64,000 nucleotides of DNA from Chromatiales bacterium (GTDB lineage Bacteria > Pseudomonadota > Gammaproteobacteria > Chromatiales > Chromatiaceae). The first letter of the stretch is position 1, and every line of letters starts with the position of its first letter. Under the pieces are notes generated by a model. The model was not told where the DNA came from and made no database searches. It was given only the letters and a program-made list of their open reading frames with translations. The position numbers were made by a program, and so were the translations under genes. Location of the stretch: positions 41,848 to 105,847 of the forward strand of contig JANQEV010000108.1 in NCBI GenBank assembly GCA_028278145.1. Direction: 5' to 3'. This document shows positions 25,754 through 34,916 of this stretch, piece by piece.

Positions 25754-26221
25754 ATGAAGGGCAACCCAAAAGTCATAGAGCAGCTACAAAAACTGTTACG
25801 CGGAGAGCTGGCAGCTCGTGATCAGTATTTTACCCATTCGCGCATGTATGAGGATTGGGGCTTATCCAAGCTCCATGAGCGTATCAGCCATGAAATGGAA
25901 GAAGAGACCGAACATGCCGACTCTCTGATCAAGCGCCTGTTATTTCTTGAAACCATACCGGATCTTTCCCAACAAGACGGCCTGCAGATAGGCAGTGACG
26001 TGCCGTCTATGCTGCAGAGTGATCTGGACGTGGAGTACCAGGTGGTAGCTACACTAAAAGAGGCTATTGAGGTATGTGAGACAGAACAGGACTACCAGAC
26101 CAGAGAGATCCTTGAGGTAATGCTGGCCGATACCGAGGAAGACCACGCCTACTGGCTGGAACAGCAGTTAGGGCTGATAGAGAAGGTTGGGCTACAGAAC
26201 TATATCCAGTCCCAGATGTAA
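25754..26221 (+). CDS. bfr: Bacterioferritin subunit, ferroxidase-type, lacking the haem Met
   Basis: 155 residues. Ferroxidase ligands Glu18, Glu51, His54 and Glu94 are present, as are the Glu/His of the EEDH segment near 128-131 (one residue later than in E. coli). Position 52 is Thr, so the axial haem methionine is missing. It complements the preceding subunit. TGGAGA lies before the ATG at 25754. The gene is the second of the bfr operon; a hairpin without U-run follows at 26236-26263. Confidence 0.93.
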   Translation: MKGNPKVIEQLQKLLRGELAARDQYFTHSRMYEDWGLSKLHERISHEMEEETEHADSLIKRLLFLETIPDLSQQDGLQIGSDVPSMLQSDLDVEYQVVATLKEAIEVCETEQDYQTREILEVMLADTEEDHAYWLEQQLGLIEKVGLQNYIQSQM

Positions 26222-26235
26222 TCGAGTTTGGTTAT

Positions 26236-26263
26236 GGTTGGAGCCGCACTGCAGGCTCCGACC
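26236..26263. terminator. Hairpin between convergent bfr and TRAP genes
   Basis: GGTTGGAGCC (26236-26245), an 8-base loop, GGCTCCGACC (26254-26263): a 10-pair stem with one G-U. Neither strand has a U-run, so termination is uncertain; it may only protect 3' ends. Confidence 0.35.
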
Positions 26264-26273
26264 AACTAACACC

Positions 26274-28001
26274 CTATTTAGCAGGTGACTTCTTGAACCA
26301 ATCCAGCCAGATACCACTAAGCAACCAACCAAACAGATAGGTACCAATAAAGACCAGGAAAAACACTATAGCAATATCAGTGGTACTACCATTCAGGGAA
26401 AAGGCCGGGACATAGCCAAAGATAAACGGACCCAGATACAGAAACTTGGCAAACTTGAAGGCAGAGAATGCCGTCTTCCACATATTGGCCTTGGCGATGG
26501 TGGCACCGGCAAAGGCTGCTATACACACCGGAGGGGTAATGTTGGAGTCCTGGGACAGCCAGTACACAATCATATGGGCAGCTATGGGATTGACCCCCAG
26601 ATGAGTAAGGGCCGGAACTGCCACCACGGCCGTAATCAGGTAGGCAGCGGTTACCGGAACACCCATACCCAGAATCAGTGAAGCCAGGGCAATCAACAGA
26701 ATAGTCAGAAACAGCTTGCCATCAGCCAGTTCGATAACAATATCGGCAAAGGTAAGCACCAGGCCGCTATATGTCAGCACACCGATAATAATACCGATAA
26801 CACCTACGGTAGCACCTATCTTCAGACTGTTAACTGCACCATTACGAGCTGCCAACAAAAACTGACGCGGCATCATCCTGGTGTCTTTACGGAACCAGCT
26901 GACAGCAATACTGGTTACTATACCCAGGATGGCTGAGTAGCCAGGTGAATATCCCATAAGCATGAGTATGGTGATAACAACCAGAGGCAGAGTGTAGAAC
27001 CACTCCTTCTTCAGGATCTCGGTCGCACTCTCCTTACTCTTCTCACCCACGATGTTATGACGCTTGGCCTCATAGTGCACCATCACAAACACACTGAAGA
27101 AGTACATCAATGCAGGAAAGATAGCTACTAGCATGATCTGGGAATAGGGAAGCCCTGTCAGCTCTGCCATGATGAAGCCGCCTGCGCCCATGATAGGCGG
27201 CATAAACATACCACCGATAGATGCGGCAGGTTCGATACCGCCAGCAATATGGGGGCGAAAACCAGCTTTCTTCATCATAGGGATAGTAAAAGACCCAGTG
27301 GATACAGTATTGGCAATGGCACTGCCGGAGATGGAACCAAACAGGCCACTGGCAATAACAGACACCTTGGCCGGGCCACCAATTTTGTGCCCCACGGCAG
27401 CAAGCGGATAATCAATAAAGAATCTCTGGGCCCCGCTGGCCTCCAGAAAAGCACCAAAGATTACAAACAGCAGGATATACGTAGCCAGCACATTTGCCAT
27501 GATGCCGAACACACCATCACTCTTGTAGAAGATGCTTGTACATAGATCAGGGAAGGTGTCGCCGGCGTGTGAAATCAACTCAGGAGCATAGGCCCCGTAC
27601 ACACCATATAGCAGCATGATGGAACCAATGACGATAAAGACATTACCTACTACCCGGCGTGCCACTTCCATACCAATAAGCACACCTACCATGGCAATCG
27701 CCTGATCCAGCTCAGTCTCAGCACCAGCACGATAGTTAATAGCCTCAAAGTTATAAATCCAGTAACCAAGGGTAACGATTGAGGTAAGTATCAATAGATA
27801 ATCAAATATACGCCCAATAGTTGTCCTGGACTGATAGATAAGAAACACCAGCACATAGGTAATAACCACGTATATACCACGATGGTACTGGGTTGCAGCC
27901 GGTTCCAGTACAGCCGAATAGGAGTAGAACACTACCAGGACGATTGCCATGGCATCGAATAGCCACTGTTCCCACTGCTTTAGTTTTTCAAAGGCTGCCA
28001 C
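26274..28001 (-). CDS. TRAP transporter fused permease (DctQ-DctM), TAXI type
   Basis: 575 residues with about 15 or more hydrophobic helices. The N-terminal four helices match the small DctQ-like subunit and the rest the large DctM-like subunit (conserved GGFIMAELTGLPY and GMGVPVTAAYL stretches). Fused permeases of this kind work with TAXI solute-binding proteins, one of which is encoded just upstream. It is a Na+-driven importer, probably for dicarboxylates, glutamate or related organic acids. The start is GTG at 28001. The terminator at 28103-28142 separates it from the binding-protein gene, so it may be read through at a lower level. Confidence 0.92.
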   Translation of the reverse strand: MAAFEKLKQWEQWLFDAMAIVLVVFYSYSAVLEPAATQYHRGIYVVITYVLVFLIYQSRTTIGRIFDYLLILTSIVTLGYWIYNFEAINYRAGAETELDQAIAMVGVLIGMEVARRVVGNVFIVIGSIMLLYGVYGAYAPELISHAGDTFPDLCTSIFYKSDGVFGIMANVLATYILLFVIFGAFLEASGAQRFFIDYPLAAVGHKIGGPAKVSVIASGLFGSISGSAIANTVSTGSFTIPMMKKAGFRPHIAGGIEPAASIGGMFMPPIMGAGGFIMAELTGLPYSQIMLVAIFPALMYFFSVFVMVHYEAKRHNIVGEKSKESATEILKKEWFYTLPLVVITILMLMGYSPGYSAILGIVTSIAVSWFRKDTRMMPRQFLLAARNGAVNSLKIGATVGVIGIIIGVLTYSGLVLTFADIVIELADGKLFLTILLIALASLILGMGVPVTAAYLITAVVAVPALTHLGVNPIAAHMIVYWLSQDSNITPPVCIAAFAGATIAKANMWKTAFSAFKFAKFLYLGPFIFGYVPAFSLNGSTTDIAIVFFLVFIGTYLFGWLLSGIWLDWFKKSPAK

Positions 28002-28102
28002 GTTATCTATCCACCCATCATTAGTTATTCTAGTTATACATCAATCCAAACATCCTACACCATGGCAGAATGCTCTTGATTTTATAAACAGGAAATCCCT
28101 CT

Positions 28103-28142
28103 CGAAAAAAAATAAGGGTGGAATCTCATGATTCCACCCTTA
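28103..28142 (-). terminator. Terminator between TAXI binding protein and permease
   Basis: A perfect 13-pair stem (28113-28125 with 28130-28142, loop TCAT) is followed on the minus strand by eight T (the A-run at 28104-28112). It lies 9 bases after the binding-protein stop. Partial termination would give the usual excess of binding protein over permease. Confidence 0.88.
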
Positions 28143-28150
28143 ATGTACTA

Positions 28151-29128
28151 CTACTTCAGTACGCCTTTCTCTTTCCAGAACTTTATAGCACCTGGATGCA
28201 TAGGTGTGACGATACCATTGGTACCAGTTGCTATAGCCATCTCCTTGAAAGTCTTCTTCTGGGCCTTCATATGTGTCAGACCTTCATCGGTATATATGAC
28301 GGACAACATCTTATAGACCAGGTCTGCAGGTGTTTTAGAGTTGGCAACCCACAGAGTAGAGTCCTGGAAGGATGGAGTATCTGTAGCTACGCCACGATAG
28401 GTGTTGGCAGGAACCGCCAGCTTAGAGAAGTATGGATACTTCTTGAAGAAACCACTCTCTTCAGCATCCTTACCCAGGTTGATCAACTCAATATCATTAG
28501 ACTGGGCAGCCATGATGACAGCACCACTTGGGAATGCAGTAAACAGCCAGAAGGCATCCAGCTGGTTGTTGCCAAAGGCGGCAGCGGCATCATTATAACC
28601 CATGGCATTACGTTCGATCTTGTCCCATATCCCCATGTGGTTAAAGAAGAGATCGGCATTGGCGAAGGCACCGGAGCCTGCATTACCTACACCAACCTTC
28701 TTGCCTACCAGGTCCTTGGTGCTCTTGATGCCTGAACCCTTGCGTGTCACCAGCTGGGCTGGGGCGCCATAGAGATAGGCTACAGCCATGACATTTTCAT
28801 ATTTCCTTTTATCATTCTTCAGCAGGCCGTTTCTGCCCAGATAGACATGCCCGGAGTAGACCACACCGAAGTGGGACTTTCCTTTGTTCACCTTGCGCAG
28901 ATTTTCCACTGATCCTGCAGATGACTGTGCCTGAATGTTATAGCCCTCAAGGGCTTTGATCGGTTTATATACCTGTACGGCATTTGCCACTACCTGGAAG
29001 GTGCCACCAGCAGGTCCACCTCCAAAAACAATCCGCTTCTTGGCGGCAAAAGATGAGGCTGGAACAGTAAGTATCGCGACAGATAATGCAACGGCGCCTA
29101 TAAAAATAGACCTGCGCTTCTTATTCAT
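28151..29128 (-). CDS. TAXI-family TRAP transporter solute-binding protein
   Basis: 325 residues with signal peptide (FIGAVALSVAILTVPASSFA). The mature start IVFGGGPAGGTFQVVANAVQ and the later SAGSVENLRKVNKGKSHFGV and VGNAGSGAFANADLFF segments are typical of the TAXI (TRAP-associated extracytoplasmic immunogenic) family. It captures a solute in the periplasm for the fused permease downstream. AAGGAGGT before the ATG is a near-ideal ribosome site, fitting high expression. The ligand cannot be told from sequence. Confidence 0.93.
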   Translation of the reverse strand: MNKKRRSIFIGAVALSVAILTVPASSFAAKKRIVFGGGPAGGTFQVVANAVQVYKPIKALEGYNIQAQSSAGSVENLRKVNKGKSHFGVVYSGHVYLGRNGLLKNDKRKYENVMAVAYLYGAPAQLVTRKGSGIKSTKDLVGKKVGVGNAGSGAFANADLFFNHMGIWDKIERNAMGYNDAAAAFGNNQLDAFWLFTAFPSGAVIMAAQSNDIELINLGKDAEESGFFKKYPYFSKLAVPANTYRGVATDTPSFQDSTLWVANSKTPADLVYKMLSVIYTDEGLTHMKAQKKTFKEMAIATGTNGIVTPMHPGAIKFWKEKGVLK

Positions 29129-29515
29129 ATGGTATTACCTCCTTATCACGGAAAAAAAAATCGCACATTCAGCATGGCGAAACTGAACTAGGGCTATATA
29201 CCACATATGTGGTATTGGCTTATTCTGAGCATGGATTATGATCCTCAAAAATTATGTACACACCCATTGTGGATAATAGGTGTGTCAGGTGATGTTTCAA
29301 GAAAAAGTGGATAATCACAAGAGGAAATAGTGGAAAAATGACGGTTTAATGAGTTATGACAATAAACCAGAATAACGGAATGGAACTTAATATTTACTAT
29401 TGAATACAACATGTTAATTGTAGCTCATCAAAACCGCCCAGATACCATCCCTCAGCTTAACCATCTTAGTCATAATCTGGCATCATAGGATTGAATCAGC
29501 CTAGGATTATCCAGC
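29129..29515. other. Intergenic region with DnaA-box-like sites
   Basis: 387 bases between divergent TAXI and formate dehydrogenase genes. It holds TGTGGATAA (29268-29276, exact DnaA-box consensus in reverse), AGTGGATAA (29306-29314, one mismatch) and TTATGTACA (29252-29260, one mismatch). The exact box lies in the loop of an ACACACC/GGTGTGT inverted repeat (29258-29264 with 29279-29285). No gene is seen. Confidence 0.5.
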
Positions 29516-31147
29516 ATGTCAAAAAATCTCCGCGCCCTTAGCGCCAGACTTCCAGAAGAGAACACGCTGTTCACGGCCATCACTAATGAGGCTGCGGAGA
29601 ATGGATGCCTCACTCAGGAGCAGATTCGTAACATAGCGCAGGAGCGGCTGTTAGCACCTGGCAGCATTCTGGGATCGACCTCCTTCTACGACTTTCTAAG
29701 AGATACAAACAGCGGCAAACAAGCCTACCGCTGCACCGGCACCGCCTGCATGTTGTCAGAGCAGACCGCTGATGCGCATGGAACTCTTCGCGAGCACTTT
29801 ACAGATTCAGAAGTAGGTACCATGGCCTGCGTGGGACGCTGCTACCGAGGTGGTGGCATGCAGGTCAAAGGCCAGACCTTAGACCAGCACACCCAGTCCG
29901 AACTTAAGACTGTCCTGGATGGTGTTGACTCACCTCGGGAGCACATCCCTCACACAGCTGCCGCATCCATCAATGTATTTGGACATCAGGTTAGTAACGC
30001 AGATCAGTTCTATGCCTCACTGCTGTATAAAAGGGAGCAGATATTCCGGGAGTTGGAAACCTCTGGTCTGCGCGGACGTGGTGGGGCCGGCTTTCCCTTT
30101 GCACTGAAACTCAAAAGCTGCGCCAGCATGCCGGAAAAAACCAAATACATTGTATGCAATGCAGATGAGGGAGACCCGGGAGCCTTTAGCGACCGCTATC
30201 TACTGGAGGAACAACCCCACCGGGTACTGGGAGGCATGCTGGCAGCAGGCCAGGCTTGCGGTGCCAGTCACGGTTTTATCTATATCCGTGCTGAGTATCC
30301 AGAAGCCATGGAATTGATGCAGCAGGCAATAGAGCAGTTTCTTCAGACCCCTGCCGCAGAAACCAGTGGTTTCATATTCCATATTGTAAAAGGCGCCGGT
30401 TCATATGTGTGCGGAGAGGAGACCGCTCTGCTCAACTCTATGGAGGGTCTACGTCCAGAGGTGCGGGTACGCCCCCCCTACCCTACCCAGGAAGGACTGT
30501 TCGGCAAACCCACCCTGTTAAGTAACGTAGAAACCTTTGCCGCCATACCCTGGATCCTTGAACACAGCGGTGCAGCATTTGCCGCCGTAGGCAAGGATAA
30601 AAGTACTGGTACAAAACTGATATCCCTGGATCACAGCTTCACTCACCCCGGTGTATATGAAGTTGATATGGGGCTGCCACTGGATGATCTTATCTATCAG
30701 CAGGCTGGTGGATTCCGCCATCCGGTTAAGGCGCTTCAGGTGGGCGGGCCACTTGGTGGTGTAGTGCCCATTGCCATGAGTTCCCAGCTCAGCCTGGATT
30801 TCGAGTCCTTCGACCAGGCCGGTTTTCTACTTGGACATGGCGGCATCATCGCCATACCAGAAACATTCCCTATGCTGGATTTTATGCGCCACCTGTTCCA
30901 ATACATGGCCGATGAATCCTGCGGGAAATGTGTACCCTGCCGTATGGGCACTCATAAAGGGTCTGAAATGTTATACAGGGCTAGCCCGGAGCAACCACTA
31001 AACAGAGACAGTTTCCATACCCTGCTGGAAACTCTGGAGCTGGGTTCCCTGTGCGCCCTGGGCGGCGGACTGCCGTTACCGGCGCGCAATATTCTGGAAC
31101 ACTTCGGGCATGAATTTGCCTCCTGCATGCAGGGAGGGACACCCTGA
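29516..31147 (+). CDS. fdsB: NAD-dependent formate dehydrogenase, beta/gamma fused subunit (NuoE-NuoF-like)
   Basis: 543 residues. Residues about 1-150 are a NuoE-like thioredoxin-fold [2Fe-2S] domain with ligands in YRCTGTACM and ACVGRC. The rest is NuoF-like, with NADH site RGRGGAGFPF near residue 185, FMN site CNADEGDPGAFSDR near 217, and a [4Fe-4S] site ESCGKCVPCRMG near 470. The DPGA form of the FMN motif is that of soluble formate dehydrogenases and NAD hydrogenases, not complex I. It passes electrons from the molybdenum subunit to NAD+ (or back). The stop overlaps the next ATG (TGATG). Confidence 0.9.
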   Translation: MSKNLRALSARLPEENTLFTAITNEAAENGCLTQEQIRNIAQERLLAPGSILGSTSFYDFLRDTNSGKQAYRCTGTACMLSEQTADAHGTLREHFTDSEVGTMACVGRCYRGGGMQVKGQTLDQHTQSELKTVLDGVDSPREHIPHTAAASINVFGHQVSNADQFYASLLYKREQIFRELETSGLRGRGGAGFPFALKLKSCASMPEKTKYIVCNADEGDPGAFSDRYLLEEQPHRVLGGMLAAGQACGASHGFIYIRAEYPEAMELMQQAIEQFLQTPAAETSGFIFHIVKGAGSYVCGEETALLNSMEGLRPEVRVRPPYPTQEGLFGKPTLLSNVETFAAIPWILEHSGAAFAAVGKDKSTGTKLISLDHSFTHPGVYEVDMGLPLDDLIYQQAGGFRHPVKALQVGGPLGGVVPIAMSSQLSLDFESFDQAGFLLGHGGIIAIPETFPMLDFMRHLFQYMADESCGKCVPCRMGTHKGSEMLYRASPEQPLNRDSFHTLLETLELGSLCALGGGLPLPARNILEHFGHEFASCMQGGTP

Positions 31148-33846
31148 TGCCAGACCTCAGCGCCTATATCAATGGCACCCTCTACCAGTTTGTAGAGGAT
31201 GAGACTATCTATAAATTTGTATCACGACACCTGGGTGATGAGACTATACCAGTGCTCTGCCACGACCCAGCCCTGGAGCCCTTCGGCTCCTGCCGCCTCT
31301 GCAGCGTTGAGATATCCTCCAGTGAACAGGACGTACGCAAGGTGGTAGCCGCCTGTCATACACCTATCAGCACAGGTCTGTATATATGGCATGACAGTGA
31401 ACGTATAGAACGCCTACGCAGCCAAATCATGGAGTTGTTACTCAGCGACTACCCTGAAGAGAGTTTGGCACCTGCTGATGGTGAACGACCAACACCATTC
31501 CAAAAACTACTACAGCGCTATCCACCATCTGAGCAACGCCTGCCCAGAGGCATGACCAGGCATAGCCAGGACACCAGCCACCCTTACATCCGCTTCAGTC
31601 CAGCTGAATGCATCAACTGCTATCGTTGCATCCGGGTATGTGACGAAGTACAGGGCGAGTTTGTTCTATCCATGCACGGACGTGGTTATGAAAACCGCAT
31701 CATCCGTTCCATGGATCAGAATTTTTTGGACTCCGAGTGTGTATCCTGCGGTCGCTGTGTCCAGACCTGTCCCACCAATGCTCTGAGTGATCGTTACCGT
31801 GCTAAAACCATTCAGACCAAAAAGCGGGTGCGCACCGTCTGCACCTACTGCGGTGTGGGCTGCAACCTGGAGGTACTGGTGAGCAATAATCAGGTACAGG
31901 CTATTACTGCACCGGAAAATGCCGCGGTAAACTTGGGCCATGCCTGCGTCAAGGGGCGCTACGCCTTCAGTTACTACAACCACCCGGAGCGTCTGCGCCA
32001 ACCACTTATACGTAGAGATGGAGAACTACAGCCTGCAAGCTGGGATGAGGCGCTGGATTATATAGCGACACATCTGCACAACATTAACAACCAGCATGGT
32101 CCTGATTCTATAGCTGGCATCTCCTCCGCACGCTGTACCAATGAAGAGAACTTCCTGATGCAGAAGTTCATGCGGCTGGTGATAGGAAACAATAACATCG
32201 ATGGCTGTGCCCGGGTGTGCCATGCTCCTACCGCCTACGGTATGCAACAGACCTATGGTACCGGTGCCGCCACCAACTCCATTGATGAAATCGAACAGGC
32301 CGACTGCCTGCTGGTGATTGGCGCCAATCCCAACGAAGCCCATCCGGTTACAGGAGCCCGCCTGCGCCAGCGCGCCCTCAAGGGTGTAGCCACGATTGTG
32401 ATTGACCCCCGGGTAACTGAACTGGCCCGTATTGGCAGTATCCACCTGCAGCTGCGCCCCGGGACCAACGTGGCGTTGCTCAACATGCTGCTTTACTACA
32501 TTATCCAGGAAAACCTGTTGGATGACGCCTTCATTAGCAACCGTACCGAGGGATTCAAGCAGTTTCGTGATCACCTGTTACAGGCTGATCTAGGACAATT
32601 GGAATCCATCACTGGCGTGCCAAGGGAACAGGTACGCCAGGCGGCACTGCTATATGGCCAGGCAGAGCGGGCCATGGAGTTCCACGGCCTGGGAGTAACC
32701 GAACACTACCAGGGCAGTAAGGCAGTGATGCTGATAGCAGCCCTGGCCATGATGACTGGCAACATCGGCAAACCAGGTGTAGGCATCAACCCACTGCGTG
32801 GTCAGAACAACGTGCAGGGTGCTGCAGACATGGGAGTGCAGCCCAACCTGGGTGCCGGATATCTGGACTACACCCAAGATAATATCGCTGCCCACTACCT
32901 GGACAGCTATGGCCAAGAAGTTCCCAATGGTGATGGCTACAAGATACCAGAGATGTTTCGTGCCGCCCGGGATGGCAAGCTAAAGGCGTTATGGATCATG
33001 GGGGAGGATGTCCTGCAGACCGATCCCAACTCCTGCGAGGTTAAATTCTCCCTCAAACAGTTGGAGTTCCTGGTAGTGCAGGAACTATTCATGACCGAGA
33101 CGGCCTCTATAGCCGATGTAGTACTACCTGCCTCATCCCACTTCGAAAAGAGTGGCACATTCACCAACGGTGAACGCCGTATCCAACGAGTTAACCAGGT
33201 AGTGGAGCCAATGGCAGGAACCAGACCCGACGGTCAGATCATTGTGGATATCATGAACCGCATGGGATTCGAACAGCCAGGTTATGATCCTGAAATACAC
33301 CTGCAGGAGATATCCAAGGTGGTGCCCTTCTTTGCCGGGGTAACCTGGGGTGGCCTCGGTGACAACGGCCAGCAGTGGCCGGTAAGGGAAGATGGTAGTG
33401 ATACCCAGATCATGCATCAGGATGAGTTCACACTGGGACTGGGGCGGTTCAAGTTCTTTAATTTCCAGGAGACCCCGGAATTAGACCCTGAACCAGACCA
33501 GTACCCTTACATCCTGACCACCGGACGCATCCTAGAGCACTACAACTGCGGCAGCATGACTCGCCGTACCCCCAACGCCAAACTGGTGGAGCAAGATCGC
33601 CTGCTGATAAACCCTAAAGATGCAGCCACCCTTGGCATAGCGGATGATGATCAAGTGGAGATAAGTTCCCGTCAGGGCATCACCCACATAAAAGCCAGGC
33701 TATCATCCCAGGTAAAACCTGGTGTGCTGTTTACCACTTTCCACTACCCGGAGATCGCCATCAATCATCTAACCAGTGGCGTAATGGATGAGTTCAGCAT
33801 GACCCCCGAGTACAAGGTGGTGGCAGTGAATATCCGCCGGAAGTGA
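31147..33846 (+). CDS. fdsA: NAD-dependent formate dehydrogenase, molybdopterin alpha subunit
   Basis: 899 residues. N-terminal [2Fe-2S] ferredoxin domain (CHDPALEPFGSCRLC), then a two-cluster ferredoxin region (ECINCYRCIRVC near residue 158 and ECVSCGRCVQTCP near 198), then the molybdopterin catalytic domain. That domain starts with its own [4Fe-4S] motif CTYCGVGCNL near 232, and the Mo ligand is Cys in ARVCHAPT near 358, so this is a cysteine rather than selenocysteine enzyme. It oxidises formate to CO2 or can run in reverse. Coupled to the fused beta gene. No fdhD or fdsC/D gene is adjacent. Confidence 0.93.
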   Translation: MPDLSAYINGTLYQFVEDETIYKFVSRHLGDETIPVLCHDPALEPFGSCRLCSVEISSSEQDVRKVVAACHTPISTGLYIWHDSERIERLRSQIMELLLSDYPEESLAPADGERPTPFQKLLQRYPPSEQRLPRGMTRHSQDTSHPYIRFSPAECINCYRCIRVCDEVQGEFVLSMHGRGYENRIIRSMDQNFLDSECVSCGRCVQTCPTNALSDRYRAKTIQTKKRVRTVCTYCGVGCNLEVLVSNNQVQAITAPENAAVNLGHACVKGRYAFSYYNHPERLRQPLIRRDGELQPASWDEALDYIATHLHNINNQHGPDSIAGISSARCTNEENFLMQKFMRLVIGNNNIDGCARVCHAPTAYGMQQTYGTGAATNSIDEIEQADCLLVIGANPNEAHPVTGARLRQRALKGVATIVIDPRVTELARIGSIHLQLRPGTNVALLNMLLYYIIQENLLDDAFISNRTEGFKQFRDHLLQADLGQLESITGVPREQVRQAALLYGQAERAMEFHGLGVTEHYQGSKAVMLIAALAMMTGNIGKPGVGINPLRGQNNVQGAADMGVQPNLGAGYLDYTQDNIAAHYLDSYGQEVPNGDGYKIPEMFRAARDGKLKALWIMGEDVLQTDPNSCEVKFSLKQLEFLVVQELFMTETASIADVVLPASSHFEKSGTFTNGERRIQRVNQVVEPMAGTRPDGQIIVDIMNRMGFEQPGYDPEIHLQEISKVVPFFAGVTWGGLGDNGQQWPVREDGSDTQIMHQDEFTLGLGRFKFFNFQETPELDPEPDQYPYILTTGRILEHYNCGSMTRRTPNAKLVEQDRLLINPKDAATLGIADDDQVEISSRQGITHIKARLSSQVKPGVLFTTFHYPEIAINHLTSGVMDEFSMTPEYKVVAVNIRRK

Positions 33847-34151
33847 TTCCAGCAGCATTCCTACGCCTCTTCATTGACACTGGAATTAAGTAGAGTCTGA
33901 CAAGAGCAATGGTATTAGCTATCTGTTCAGCCTGGATTCATATTTCTCAGGGTACCCTGTTAATTACAGAGTAAAAATCTAACAATGGATTCATCAGAAT
34001 AATATTAATTGCACAATATGCCATTTGAAAAAATGATATCATTGGGAATCCATATGTGCATTTAAGGCAAAGTTTAGAACTAGTAATCTGGTGTATTAAA
34101 TACGGGTTTTTCATTGGGAACCCACAACTTTGAATATGAGGCAAATCTTCA
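33847..34151. other. Intergenic region with a 14-base direct repeat
   Basis: 305 bases, AT-rich. TCATTGGGAAYCCA occurs twice in the same orientation, at 34039-34052 and 34111-34124, 72 bases apart, ahead of the OmpA-lipoprotein gene. It may be a regulator site. No other feature is seen. Confidence 0.45.
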
Positions 34152-34811
34152 GTGAATAGAAAAAATCTGATAGCTACCACCTTGCTTGTTTCGATGCTTG
34201 GTGGATGTCAAACGATAGATCCCTACACAAGGGAAGAGAAAACCTCAAATACTGTAAAAGGCGCTGGTATCGGGGCTGCAGCAGGTGGTGTTCTCGGCGC
34301 GCTTGTTAATAAAAAAGATCGTGGCAAAGGAGCAGCCATTGGCGCCCTGGTTGGGGCCGGTATTGGCGGCGGAATTGGCTACTATCAGGATCAGCAAGAA
34401 GCTGAGCTGCGCCGCATCCTCCAGGGCTCTGGGGTGAGTGTCTCTCGCATGGGAGATACTATTATTCTAAACATGCCAGGCAATATCACCTTTGACACTG
34501 ACAGCGCCGGAATCAAAAGTAGTTTCTTCGGTGTACTGGACTCCGTGGGTCTGGTCCTTAAGAAATTCAATGAATCTGATATTCGCATAACTGGTCATAC
34601 CGACAGCCGTGGCAGCCAGCAGTACAATCAAGGATTGTCAGAACGGCGCGCGCACTCAGTTGCTAACTACCTACAAAGACGTGGGGTAGATCCCAGAAGA
34701 GTATACAGTGTTGGCTACGGTGAAAGTCGTCCCATTGCAGACAATAGATCCAGTCATGGTCGCAGTCAGAACCGCAGGGTGGAAATTGAGATCCTGCCCC
34801 CAAGAAGGTAA
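34152..34811 (+). CDS. OmpA-family outer-membrane lipoprotein with glycine zipper (YiaD-like)
   Basis: 219 residues. Start GTG at 34152, with GAGG 10 bases upstream. Lipoprotein signal with LGGC lipobox (Cys about 19), then a glycine-zipper stretch (GAGIGAAAGGVLGALV ... GALVGAGIGGGIGY, about 37-77), then an OmpA C-terminal peptidoglycan-binding domain (ITGHTDSRGSQQYN near residue 148, and RVEIEI at the end). It tethers the outer membrane to the cell wall. It stands alone between two terminators/units. Confidence 0.92.
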   Translation: MNRKNLIATTLLVSMLGGCQTIDPYTREEKTSNTVKGAGIGAAAGGVLGALVNKKDRGKGAAIGALVGAGIGGGIGYYQDQQEAELRRILQGSGVSVSRMGDTIILNMPGNITFDTDSAGIKSSFFGVLDSVGLVLKKFNESDIRITGHTDSRGSQQYNQGLSERRAHSVANYLQRRGVDPRRVYSVGYGESRPIADNRSSHGRSQNRRVEIEILPPRR

Positions 34812-34828
34812 AGCAGCTTAGTTATCTG

Positions 34829-34864
34829 AAGCCCCGCCATGGCTCAGCATGGCGGGGCTTTTGT
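34829..34864 (+). terminator. Rho-independent terminator after the OmpA lipoprotein
   Basis: AAGCCCCGCCATG and CATGGCGGGGCTT form a perfect 13-pair stem around a 6-base loop, followed by TTTG. Confidence 0.88.
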
Positions 34865-34916
34865 GTATGTATTATTAGATCTGCCATTGGTCAACAGCAG
34901 AGTTGGAAAACGCTGA

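Noticed and set aside
28118..28735. 205-codon plus-strand frame
   Set aside because: Antisense to the TAXI binding-protein gene; no ribosome site.
31147..33846. Selenocysteine formate dehydrogenase
   Set aside because: The Mo ligand in ARVCHAPT is encoded by a Cys codon and there is no in-frame TGA.
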